NCBI GenBank assembly: GCA_040285745.1
Contig: JAUFOR010000003.1
Coordinates: 434,001-498,000, forward strand
Length of the DNA stretch: 64,000 nucleotides
From: Barthelona sp. PCE
Lineage: Eukaryota > Metamonada: BaSk clade
Reading direction: 5' to 3'
The notes below the pieces were generated by a model. The model ran no database searches. It was not told the origin of the DNA and saw only the letters and a list, made by a program, of their open reading frames with translations. This document shows positions 35,886-46,300 of the stretch, piece by piece (positions within the stretch are counted from its first letter, which is position 1; the number at the start of each line of letters is the position of its first letter). The position numbers and the translations under genes are program-made.

Positions 35886-38800
35886 ATGACCGATCCACAC
35901 ACACAAGGCATGGCGATAGAATCGCAAGACCAGCACACAACACAATTTCCCACTGTAACTTCTCAATTACAACGGGTAAATCTTACAGACAACGAAGGAC
36001 GCTTCATGGTCGATCCGTCGAAGGTTATGAAGCCTGGCATCCACACGTTTGAGTCACTGCGGTCTCTTCACCATAAGAAGGAAAAGCAACGCACTGAACG
36101 TGAGTATCAGAAGGCATGTACGTCTATTGACAACATGCGTAAGATCCTGGAGTCCGAGCGCGTGTATTGGAAGGAACTTATTGAGAATTCTCGACTGGAG
36201 ATGAGAGAGCTCATCACTTCGCGCATGGGTTTTGTTAACGTGGGCAAGATGGACGATACAACAACACAGCTCATCGAGAGAAACACACACCTTGAGACGG
36301 AGGTGGCGGAACAACGCGCTATTGTAAGCGAGTTCAAGAAGCAGTTGCTTAACAAAGAAATGGACATGGTCGATATGCGCCGTTTACTTGACAGGCAGGA
36401 GACCCGTATCCGCATGAAGCAGGACCCAGAAGTGTTCAAACAGCTTGACGATGTGATGCGTGAGAACGAAGTTCTGAAGAAGGAGAACGCTGCGTTGCTG
36501 AAGGATATGAGTCTTGCTACGAATATCGTTGAGGAGTACAAAAAGGAAAACTCCATGAGCACAGAAGCGAAGCAGGAGGTTTCACGTATGAAACAGCAGT
36601 TTGGTGAGATGAGGACTTTTGTTGAACGCAACAAGAATCTTGTTGAAGAGCTGACAGCTGAACTCAATGAAAAGGACGAGGAGCTGCTTGCAATGAAACA
36701 ATTGTACAGACAAGCGCAAGAGACTAACCACCAGCTTGATTTGGTCAACGAGGATCTTAAGGAAGACAATGAAGCTATTGAGGAGAACTACAAGGAGATC
36801 CGCAAGGAGCACTTTGAGCTGCTAAAGCAACACAATAGGAACAAGAGCCTCGTTGGAGATAAGGATGATCAGATCAACGCTCTGAAATCCAATTTGATAC
36901 AGGCGAATAGCGAGGTGCAGCGCATGCGTAGCATTGCCACTGAACGCGTTCCCGTCAAGAGCGTTCCTATTAAGTTGGAGAGCGACAAAAGCGAGGAGAC
37001 CATCGTTGCACTTGAAGATGAGCTCAAGACCGCAAGGGCAGAGCTCGTTAAGATGGAGTCGGATAATGAGGAGCGTATTCAGGGCATTGCGACTGAGATG
37101 GATAAATTAGCAACGCTGTTAGAGTCTAAGGATGATGAGATGGAAAAGATGGAGAAGGATCACCGAATCCAGTTGGCAAAGAAGGTGCAGGTACAGGACC
37201 GTTTGACCAAGCAAATGTCCAAGCTCAAGGCAACCATTAAGAAGCTATCAATGCGCCTGCAGCAGGTTAAGAACAACAACAACCAGTTGCAAAGCGAGAT
37301 GGAGACAATGTCGATGACGATGGTAGAAACCGCTGATGAGGAAGTGCAAACAGAGCCAGTAGACTTCAGGGCTGACGTTACGACTGAGGAGATCGGTGTT
37401 ACAGCTGCAGTTGAAGTTGCTGATAAGAATGAATCGAACGTGAGGGACTACGTAACACGCGGTGTAGGTGAAAGCAATGAGCTTAAAATCCAGGGTGTCC
37501 AAGCAGATTTTGATGATATCCTTGAAGAACTTGAGACCAGCGAACCAATTCGCAGACATGATTCTAACTTCCATCTCATTAATAGAGGAACAGCGCTTTC
37601 GTCTCTTGCACCTCAGGACTTGCGACTCATCCACGAGAACCCGTCGCTATCGTTACGTCTGAACCGTCTTGAAGATATTATTGATAAGGAAGAGGAGAAC
37701 GTACGTGAACGTACGAACCTTGTGAAGGAGGCCGAGCTTGAGCTCAAGCGTCTTGATAAGGAGCGTACCTTACAGAAAGAGGAGATCAACGAACTGAACA
37801 AGCGCATAAGTGAGCTTATTGAGGAGAAACAGCGCGAAAACCTTGTGTTAGACGAGATTAAGAGTGAAAAGAAGGTCAATGAACAGAGCATGAACGAGTT
37901 TAAGATTCAAAAAGCTTCTTTGCAGCGTGACATTGAGTCCTCCATGGTTGAACACTCACGTTTGAAGTCTGCAGTCGATAACATCGGTCTTGAAGCAGTG
38001 GGTCTACTCATGGCGAAAAAGAACGGTCAGATAGGATTGCTTGATGAGCAGATCAAATCTAAGAACTCAATAATTCAGGAACTCGAGCGCCATGCCGAGG
38101 AGAAACGGGAGATGATCAAACAGCGTTATGATGACAGAGAAAACATGTTTTCACAGCGCATCAGCGAGCTGGAGGATAAGAAGGACGATCTCGAAAGTGA
38201 TTTGGGTATTATGCGTGTCGAAAAGGCTCGATTAAAGACAGAAATCAGTGTTATGCATGATGACATTCAGCGCATGACCGATGATCTTTCAGCTCTGCGT
38301 CGTGCAGAACGTGAGCTTGTCACCAAGATGGAGAGCGTGCCCACCATGCCAACTCATGATGTTGCCGCACCACCAGTCACTTTCAACCGTGAAACACAAT
38401 ACACATTCGTTAAGGATGTGAAGGAGACTGAAATGCAAACAGATATTGTCTCAGCACCACCACAAGCACCGGATGAGACCGTGCAGGCATCAAATGAGAG
38501 AGAACTGATCATGAAATATATGGATATAGTCAAGAAGATGAAGCTTTTGTTGAAGGATCGCGACAGTAAGTTAAAGTTGCTTCAAGCTGAGCTGAACCGT
38601 TTGGTACCAATGATGTCCACACTGCACCATCGTATTTCACATTCTGACAACCAGGCAAGTCACATCACCTCTGTCGTGCGTCATCTCAAGCGTAGTTTTG
38701 ATATCAATTGTGATGAAACAGCTCTCATCCTTAAGGAAATGGCAACCAAGAACGCAGGTCTAAGTGTATCAATGGAGCAGACAAAGGACAGTGATCTGAT

Positions 38801-39254
38801 GAAGCGTCAAGAACGCTTGTTGCACCGTATTCGAGTTCTTATTGAGGAGAAAAAGCAAATGACGGAAAATGTTGAAAGACTGGAAACAGAGTTAATGATG
38901 CAGGAGAAGAGGTTTGCTGAGTTAAAACCAGCAGATCTGGATATCTCAATTGAAGAAGTTCTTGAGCTGAAACGTCAGTTACATCAGGTATCAAATGCAC
39001 TCACACGTAGTGAGAAAGTGAGGCAACAAAGTGTTAAGTTGTGCAGACAGAAAGATATTGAGATTAAGCGGTTACGTCAGTTTACACCCTCCACACCGCT
39101 CTCGATGACTGATGATATTACTACACCACTCACAAATTATCAGCCTGACTCCCCAATGATTGGTTCTGGAACAGCACGCGAACCTCGTGTTTCAACCATT
39201 ACAACAGCTAGAAAAATACCTTCGACCTTTTATAAACGCAGTGTGCGTCTCTGA
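35886..39254 (+). CDS. Long coiled-coil protein, unknown
   Basis: An 1122-residue protein. After an ~50-residue N-terminal segment it is almost continuous coiled coil (about 55-490, 590-820, 870-1075), broken by short acidic hinges. The hinges contain repeated tags of the form QTE/QTD: EEVQTEPVDF, ETQYTFVKDVKETEMQTD. The C-terminus is basic and Ser/Thr-rich. The length is close to that of CCDC40, the partner of CCDC39, whose gene is the convergent neighbour 40 bp away, but I could not confirm any CCDC40 motif, so this is only a hypothesis. Alternatives are a centrosomal/basal-body or golgin-like scaffold. Codon use is G/C-rich at third positions compared with the coiled-coil gene at 170. Confidence 0.85.
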   Translation: MTDPHTQGMAIESQDQHTTQFPTVTSQLQRVNLTDNEGRFMVDPSKVMKPGIHTFESLRSLHHKKEKQRTEREYQKACTSIDNMRKILESERVYWKELIENSRLEMRELITSRMGFVNVGKMDDTTTQLIERNTHLETEVAEQRAIVSEFKKQLLNKEMDMVDMRRLLDRQETRIRMKQDPEVFKQLDDVMRENEVLKKENAALLKDMSLATNIVEEYKKENSMSTEAKQEVSRMKQQFGEMRTFVERNKNLVEELTAELNEKDEELLAMKQLYRQAQETNHQLDLVNEDLKEDNEAIEENYKEIRKEHFELLKQHNRNKSLVGDKDDQINALKSNLIQANSEVQRMRSIATERVPVKSVPIKLESDKSEETIVALEDELKTARAELVKMESDNEERIQGIATEMDKLATLLESKDDEMEKMEKDHRIQLAKKVQVQDRLTKQMSKLKATIKKLSMRLQQVKNNNNQLQSEMETMSMTMVETADEEVQTEPVDFRADVTTEEIGVTAAVEVADKNESNVRDYVTRGVGESNELKIQGVQADFDDILEELETSEPIRRHDSNFHLINRGTALSSLAPQDLRLIHENPSLSLRLNRLEDIIDKEEENVRERTNLVKEAELELKRLDKERTLQKEEINELNKRISELIEEKQRENLVLDEIKSEKKVNEQSMNEFKIQKASLQRDIESSMVEHSRLKSAVDNIGLEAVGLLMAKKNGQIGLLDEQIKSKNSIIQELERHAEEKREMIKQRYDDRENMFSQRISELEDKKDDLESDLGIMRVEKARLKTEISVMHDDIQRMTDDLSALRRAERELVTKMESVPTMPTHDVAAPPVTFNRETQYTFVKDVKETEMQTDIVSAPPQAPDETVQASNERELIMKYMDIVKKMKLLLKDRDSKLKLLQAELNRLVPMMSTLHHRISHSDNQASHITSVVRHLKRSFDINCDETALILKEMATKNAGLSVSMEQTKDSDLMKRQERLLHRIRVLIEEKKQMTENVERLETELMMQEKRFAELKPADLDISIEEVLELKRQLHQVSNALTRSEKVRQQSVKLCRQKDIEIKRLRQFTPSTPLSMTDDITTPLTNYQPDSPMIGSGTAREPRVSTITTARKIPSTFYKRSVRL

Positions 39255-39294
39255 GTAAAGTAAGTAAGAAAAAATAAATCAATGAATTTACACT

Positions 39295-41937
39295 TTACAG
39301 ATCGAGTAATTGTTGAGCATCGGGAATACGGGTAAGACTCTTATGAACGTCTGTAAGCGTGACGCGATACTCCTGGTTGAGTAACTCTATCACAGATTCC
39401 TTACCTGAAAGCAACGATACACTACGGCGCAACATACCTCTGGCTCTTTGTGCCTTGGCCTCCTGCTGCTGGATTTCCATGTTGATGTTGTGAAGACGGT
39501 GCTCAGCGCTCTTGATGGTCTCGTTCAGCTGTTCAGTTTGTGTGCTTAACTGAATCTTTGTCTCGTCCTGGAAGGCAAGTTCATGAGAAAGCTCTTGCTT
39601 TGTACGGGATAACTCTGTGAGCCTATTCTCAAGACGCTCAATCTCCTGACGCAAGGCTTCTTCTGTTGACTTTTCGACATCAGTGGCCGTCTTCAGAGCA
39701 TTATTTGAATCTCTAATTGATTGTAAGATTTTCTCACCCTCCATGATTTGTTGAGTGAGAGTAAGAATACGCTCATGATACTCGTCACCTTGGACCTGCA
39801 GCTTTTGACGTTCAGCAGCATGCTCAAAGACTTCGACATTCTTCGACAGTTTGGATTCTTCAGTAGCGAATTTCTCTTCGAGTGTGCGTGCTCTCTTCTT
39901 CAGATCGCTGCAGTCAAGCGACTTGGCCTGAATGGACACATTCATAAGCTTAATCTGCTCCTTCTGATGACCCAAATGAGACAAAATTTGAATTCTCTTC
40001 TCACTAATGATTAATTCCAGCTCGTTAATACGGTTCTTCAGGTCAAAGATGATGGAGTTCGTCTCCTCCACCTCCTCCTGGAGCTGATTGATCTTTAGCG
40101 CTGTGCTGTCACGCTGAATCAGAAGATTCTCAACTTCACTCTTGATCTTCTTCATATCGCTAGTGATAAATTTAATCTGTAGCTCTGTGTTGTTCCTGAT
40201 ACCCTCAAGCTTCTCAATCTCAATCTCACGCATGGACAGTGTCTTCTTGGATGACTGAACTTCGTCAACAACCTTGTTGAGTTGTTGTTTAAGGAACTTG
40301 TTCTTTTTGTTCAGATCTGCGTGTTCGTTTGACAGTTCCGCAATCACGGCATTGAGCTTCTCTCGCTCTTCACGAGAACGCACACCACGTGCTCGTGCAA
40401 TTTTTCTTTGCAAACTGGCAATCTGGAATTCGTATTGATATAAAAGCTCCTCTTGCTTGTTGCTCTGCTGTTCAAGTGATGTGATTTGGTCCTCAATGTT
40501 CTGACGCTGGATCTCACTACTCGAAACCAAGTTCTCAAGGCGCTCGCTCTCCTGTTTCAATGCGAATAAGTCTGAGCTCTTTGTGAATAACTTCTTGGAA
40601 AGAGCTTCACGTGATTTAATGAGCTGATTCAACTGTACTTCCTTTGCAACAAGCTCATCATTAAGCTTACTGGCTTCAGCATCACTCATCTGATTTTCGT
40701 TCTTCATCTTGTACAAAATTTCGTTCTTTTCCTTCAACTTCTGCTCCTGCTTCTCGCTACTCTTCTGAACATTGGTAATGTTAGATTCAAGGACTTGCAG
40801 AGAACCCATTATATCAGAAAGAGCTTTATCGATAGACAACTCTCCGTTCTTTAGAACACCAAGATAATGCTTCAGATCGTCAACATCTGTCTTGATATTC
40901 TGTAATTGAATAGAATCGTTTGCCTTCTGTGTCATGGCATGTTCGATTTTCTTATCAATCTTCAACAAAGCCTTGCGCTCAGTCTCCAAAATCTTCAGTC
41001 GTCCTTCAAGGAAGCGCTTCTTCTCCATCAAGGTGTTCTTGTTCTCCAAGAACAGATCACGACGGTTACCAATCTGAGCATCAAGATTCACGATCTTTTC
41101 AACAACGTCCTTCCATGCAGCCAGCGTCTTCAGGCGCTCATCGTACAGGTTCTTGAATTGTTGGGTGAGAGCTGCAATCTCTTGTTCTTTAATTCTACTC
41201 AAGCTCACTTCCTCTTTAATCTTCTTGTCGACTTCGACGATTGCCTCCAAAAGCTTGGAAATGCGCATCATATGGTCGCGGGCTACACCGGAATCACGCT
41301 TTAGATTGGCATTCAACTGTGTCACATCAGAGATTTTAATCTGGAAAAGGTTAAAGTATCTCTCCAAGTTATTCTCTGCTCCAATGATTTCTCCCTTAGC
41401 TTTCACTAACATATCCTCCTGCTTCGTTCTGTATTCGCTGAGGTTAACAGCCCTATTCTCTTCGTCTTCAATGGAACGATGGTAACGCTTAATGTCATCC
41501 TTAAGTTTAGCCTCATTTCTCTGTAAAATAGCTTTACGGTCGCTGATGTTCTGGAGTGTGGATGTTTCTTCAGCCATGATATTCTGTAACGTGTCTATTT
41601 CTTGAGAAACATCTTTTTGATGGCGCTTCAAGTTTGAGAGACGCTCTTGACGCTCTTCAATGAGTGCGTCCGTGTTTGAGACTTCTTGGTTCAAACTGTT
41701 CAGCTAAATATTAGAATTTGCAAAGAAAAAAATGATTAATCATACCATATCCTGCAGGTTCTTCACGTCTTGGCTTACCCATGAAGGGAGTGTTGATGCT
41801 GGTTTCTCACCGAAATGAGCGGTTAAAGCCATGGATGGCTCGTTATCCTCAACGTACTCCACTTCCTCTTCGGATTCCTCTTTAAAAGGTTGATCAATAG
41901 GCTCTTCCAACCCCGAGTGCTCCTCTGAACTGTCCAT
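39295..41937 (-). CDS. CCDC39: CCDC39/FAP59, axonemal ruler protein, two exons
   Basis: Exon 1 is 41937-41746 and exon 2 is 41703-39295, joined across a 42-nt intron in phase 0; the spliced protein has 866 residues. Without splicing, exon 1 stops at a TGA inside the intron and exon 2 has no ATG near its start. The protein is coiled coil almost throughout. The segment EELLYQYEFQIASLQRKI followed by SREEREKLNAVIAELSNEH parallels CCDC39's EIMYSQDFHIQQVERRMSRL and SEEKQALEAKIVELRKS. Family knowledge: CCDC39 with CCDC40 forms the 96-nm ruler of the axoneme that positions inner dynein arms and radial spokes. Length is close to human CCDC39 (941). The stop reads TAAAG. A TCACAA initiator sits 2-7 nt before the ATG. 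Confidence 0.82.
41704..41745 (-). other. 42-nt spliceosomal intron in CCDC39
   Basis: On the minus strand the intron starts GTATGA and ends TCTAATATTTAG. The 3' block has the same 12-nt spacing as the fixed ACTAACACACAG of Trichomonas introns, with a CTAAT branch-site-like core. Splicing joins GATATG to CTGAAC in frame and restores a continuous coiled coil. Confidence 0.75.
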
Positions 41938-41938
41938 T

Positions 41939-41944
41939 TGTGAA
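41939..41944 (-). promoter_or_regulatory. Initiator-like element TCACAA
   Basis: Its +1 A would lie only about 5 nt before the CCDC39 ATG at 41937, a typical trichomonad 5' leader length. Confidence 0.5.
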
Positions 41945-42130
41945 AAAAACGATCAGAGTGTTATGAAAAGGATACAAAAAACTATAACGTTATACTATTG
42001 AATTACAACATATTTATCCAAACATTTGAAATGAATTCTGCAATTGCACAATGTTTTGACACAATACTTTCAATGCAAAAGACTGCAAAAATGTGTTTTC
42101 TATTCTATCCCCTTTCTCCTTAAGCATACG

Positions 42131-43312
42131 ATGGAAGAGCCTCTTTATGACGAAGAAATGGGGCCCGTTATTGGCAAGTTAGACCCGGATAACCTCTCCG
42201 ACTTCTCTGACACAGAGCTTATTCCGAAAATTGAGAACGTAGTCTCATCCATGGTTGGAATATACAGAACCAAGTGCCACGAGCTACAAACCGTACCGAT
42301 TTCGGTATTCCTTGACCAGATGAATGAGCCAATCATCAATCTGAAACACTATGGTCTCAACGCACTAGATGTGGAGGCATTAACTCACGTGTTGAGTTCA
42401 GTCGAGCACATCAGCCAGATTTTCCTGGACGGAAACCATATTGGAAAGAAAGGTGCAGATTGTGTAGCTAATTTAATCCAAACTCACCCTAATCTGAATC
42501 TCATCTCCCTCTCACAATGTAACCTCCTCGATTCGGATGAGATGTCACTGAACCATACATGGCACGGTGAGCTTTCCATGCAAGAAATCATCGGGAAAGA
42601 TGGTAAAGTCAGGAAGAAGCGTCAACCCAAGCCCCTCGATAACTCATTGCTCAGGACCATTGCGACCGACACGAACCTGCAGACTGTGTGTATGAGCAGC
42701 AACGATATCACAGATCGTTTAGGGGCGTTCTTCTTCAAGAGTGCTTCTGAGAATCGATCTATCAAAGTACTTGAAATGAGCAACAATAAGTTAAGTTTCT
42801 ATACAGCTGCAGCGCTCATGGAATTCCTGGCAACAAACACATCATTGAACACACTGAATTTGCACGGGAACAATTTTGGCATTATGAATTCCATGGAGCA
42901 CATTGGAACAGGTCTGTCGAATAATTCTACCATTGAATATCTCGATTTGAGCGAAAATAACATTAAGGACGAACATGTTGTGCGCCTATTCCATCATTTG
43001 AACGGTTCAGGTACGCTTCGTGTTCTTAACTTAACTGGTAACAAATTGAAAATGGCTGATTGGAGGCCGTACGAGAACTATTTTGCCAATGGATGTCGTC
43101 TCGAAGAGTTGCAACTCAGGTACAACGAATTGTCATCACAGTCTATCAGCAACCTCATGTGTGCACTTGTGAAACACCCGGACCTCCGCCTCACTTTACT
43201 TGACCTCCGCAATGCATGCGTAGTGGGTGCAAAACTAACTGAACCTGGCCGAGAAGCGTACGATGAACTGTCTCAACTCTTTAAGATCTTGGTGGATGAC
43301 AGCATTCTTTAA
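42131..43312 (+). CDS. Leucine-rich repeat protein, LRRC74-like
   Basis: About 393 residues. An acidic N-terminus is followed by a helical block, YRTKCHELQTVPISVFLDQM, then LRRs of the ribonuclease-inhibitor type: INLKHYGLNALDVEALTHVL, ISQIFLDGNHIGKKGADCVA, LNTLNLHGNNFG, IEYLDLSENNIKDE and LRVLNLTGNKL. The entry block and the first repeats match LRRC74 proteins (Y..AC...GVVPVSYFLR.M ... LNHHGLG). One repeat is interrupted by a charged insertion (KDGKVRKKRQPKP). Function of LRRC74 proteins is poorly known; a flagellar role is possible given the neighbours CCDC39 and dynein. The start at 42131 is preferred over 42044 because the intervening residues look non-coding. The stop reads TAAAA. Confidence 0.75.
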   Translation: MEEPLYDEEMGPVIGKLDPDNLSDFSDTELIPKIENVVSSMVGIYRTKCHELQTVPISVFLDQMNEPIINLKHYGLNALDVEALTHVLSSVEHISQIFLDGNHIGKKGADCVANLIQTHPNLNLISLSQCNLLDSDEMSLNHTWHGELSMQEIIGKDGKVRKKRQPKPLDNSLLRTIATDTNLQTVCMSSNDITDRLGAFFFKSASENRSIKVLEMSNNKLSFYTAAALMEFLATNTSLNTLNLHGNNFGIMNSMEHIGTGLSNNSTIEYLDLSENNIKDEHVVRLFHHLNGSGTLRVLNLTGNKLKMADWRPYENYFANGCRLEELQLRYNELSSQSISNLMCALVKHPDLRLTLLDLRNACVVGAKLTEPGREAYDELSQLFKILVDDSIL

Positions 43313-43344
43313 AAAAATAGATGTAAATTTACAACATTATAGAT

Positions 43345-46300
43345 TTATGATGTGTTGAGCACAAGAGCTACACTCTGTAGAATCCAGAATGACTCATGCT
43401 CCTGCGTAGGCAGATAAGCTTCGAAGACAAGACCCTCACCCATAGCGTTACGACGGTCACTTGTGAAGTAAACAGGGGTGTGGAAACTATTAGTAATCTC
43501 GAGACGGGCACGGTGTGCCTCAATCGGCACAATATGCACAATAGGAATCTCAGTAATGAGTTCCTTATGCTCTTGAGGGCGAAGCTGGTGTGTGTCCATG
43601 TCCCAGCCTGCTCCTTCAAGATACAGTCCAGTGATATAACATCCATCAGCAGGACGCTGGTGAATTGTTGAGGGATCTCTGACATCGAGGATACGAGATA
43701 CGAGAGTTGTGTGATCAAGGGCCCACTCATTGCGACGACAGGTTGTCTGAACGAGCGCAGTGAGATATGACTCGGGAACGTGAAGTCCAGAGAGCCACAT
43801 GACAATGGGCTCCTCCTCGATCCACTCAATGTATTGCTTGTGTCTACGATGGAAGTGCTGGATCCAACCACCAAGAGCCTTTCTGGTGGGTGGTGCCTGC
43901 TTCTTCCAAAGTTCTGGAATCTGACCAGCTTCAAGCGCACGAAGAATGCTGTCGAGCTCTATTGACATACCGACCTCACCACGCATGGCACGGAGAAGTT
44001 CATTAAGAGATTTATCGATTAAAGTACACAGCACGTTGAAGCGCTCGAGTTCCTGGAGCAGCACAATCTGCGTAGGAGTTGGTACATCATCGATGTTCTC
44101 CTTCCTGATGAGAGGAATATCGAACGGATCAGGTAGAGCCTTGAGGATATCTGTGATGATACGCATGGCGTAATCGAGAGAATCTCCCTTGCCCTTTGAC
44201 ACTTCACGCGGCTGTAACTCGATCATGTTAAGGAACAGTGAGCGTGTACAGTCCTTGTTATACTGGATTTCAGCATTAGGGTGAAGACCCAAGAGGGCAG
44301 GTTTGTCGAAGAGAGGCAGTTTCTCAACGAAGCCAATGTAATCCTTCTGCTTTTCGGCTTCAGGAAGAACATAGGCAAAGTCATCGTCCTTATAGAAGTG
44401 GAACGTCTGGAAATCGTCAAAGAGGAACTCACCCATATACTCCTTGAGATAACAATTGAGGATTCGACGATCCCAGTCGTCGGATACACGACCACCGTAC
44501 ATAGCCTCACCGATGAGGTAACGGAGTGTGGACCATGGAATCTCTCCATCGTTATCTTGCTGTGCCAGGTTGAGGTAAGTGGCGAGCAGTGTGAGTGACA
44601 CCATAAAGTCAGACTCGGTGAACTCGTATGATACGTTCCATCCAATCTTACCGTACTTCTTACGTTCCTGAATAACAGAGTGGAAGAATGCAACGGTGTA
44701 AATAAGATCGTGATAGCGACCGTGATCTGAAAGATCATAAGTCTCATCGGAAACACGGGCATAGTTGTTAAGGATGTTGGGCATGAGACCGTTTGGTGGC
44801 TCTGTAACAACCTTGACTGAGCGTTGGAGGATACCGAGAGGGAAATCCTTGATGGGAGAAGTGGTGAGGAAGAGACGGAACTCCTTATGAACACCACCCT
44901 TCTTATCATCACCGCCTTCAACCAAGACATCCTCTAGCAATTTCTCAAAGCGCTTGAGCCAGCTACGGAGCAAGTGACAGTTCTGAAGAAGAATCCAATG
45001 ACCACGTTGGGCACCAGTGCGCACCATTTGTTCTGCAATGACGTCTTGTCCCTGACCAAGTGAGAGGGACTTGTAACGTCCAGACTGGATAAGACCAGCC
45101 TTGAATGCTAGTTTCTCGACCTCAGACGCGGGGTCAGCACCGGGGGAAAGGATGAAGACAACAGGTGAGATTGAGTCACTGGCGTTCAGAACCCTTTGGT
45201 AAGTCAGAACAGGTGGGTTGACGAAACGCTCACCCATCTTGCTCATGATATAAAGAGATACTGCCTGTGTGATACGGTCGTGACGGACGCATCTCAACAA
45301 ACAGAGCTTCTCAAAACCTTCAAGCTCGCTGTAGGTACCAGGAGCGGGAATACGTTCAGGTTCCTGAAGCTTAGACCACTCCAAGAACTCCTCAGAGCGA
45401 ACAATAACCTGCAGATCAATAAAGACAGGGCTGAGTGTGGTGAGGAGTGTGATGTCCTTCCATTGTTGTGTGGTGTAACCAAGCTCAACAATGTCGTTGG
45501 GCACATCAATTTCTGATAGTGACAGGTTACCCTTGAGGAAGAAACTTAAAAGATTCGGGTCAATCTCCTCCTTAAAGATCTGAACGCACATTGAGAAAGC
45601 AAACAGAAGTTTGTGAGTTGTAAAGAGACCAAGGCAAGCATACTCAAATATGAGGTATGTAACGGTTTCCTGAATGGCTTCAAGTCTCTCAAGAACACTC
45701 AGACCAACAGCAGGTGCATCGGTGAACGACTGCTTGAAAACCTGAAGGAAAGATGCCAATGAGTACTCGTACATATTAGAAATAAGGTTGAGGTTGAATA
45801 GGGCGAAGAAAAGAATCGTACCACGGCGGGATACTGGCTCATAAACCATACGCGCCTTCTCAATAGATTCTCTAGTCTTGTCGGCGGTCTTGAGTGACTC
45901 AGTGACCTCTCTGACGTTCTTCTTGATACCTCTAAGTGTCTCAATAAGTTCGTAGTTCTTGAGCAAGTTGCCGCTTGCGTTGTTAAGCAAACGAAGAATC
46001 ATAATTTCAAAATCATGAAGGGATTGCTTATTCTTCGAGATAGTCTGGATAAGCTTCAGACGCTCCTCCTCAAGGAAGCGCTTCTCATGCTGGATAGTTA
46101 CGTTCAGCAACTGTTCATTGAGACCGTCCTGAGACAGGTTGAAGTTAACGAGCTGAAGTTTCGTCTGGATATCACTGGAGAAGTTTGGATTGGCAATCTT
46201 ACAAGAGAAGAAGATGCGGAAGTTGACATCAAGTGTGATCACCTTATCGTTGAACACGATATCATTAGAATTCTTGGACTGTGAGTCAAAGACACTCATG

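Noticed and set aside
35886-39254. Naming the 1122-residue coiled coil CCDC40
   Set aside because: Only the length and the neighbouring CCDC39 suggest it; no diagnostic segment could be matched.
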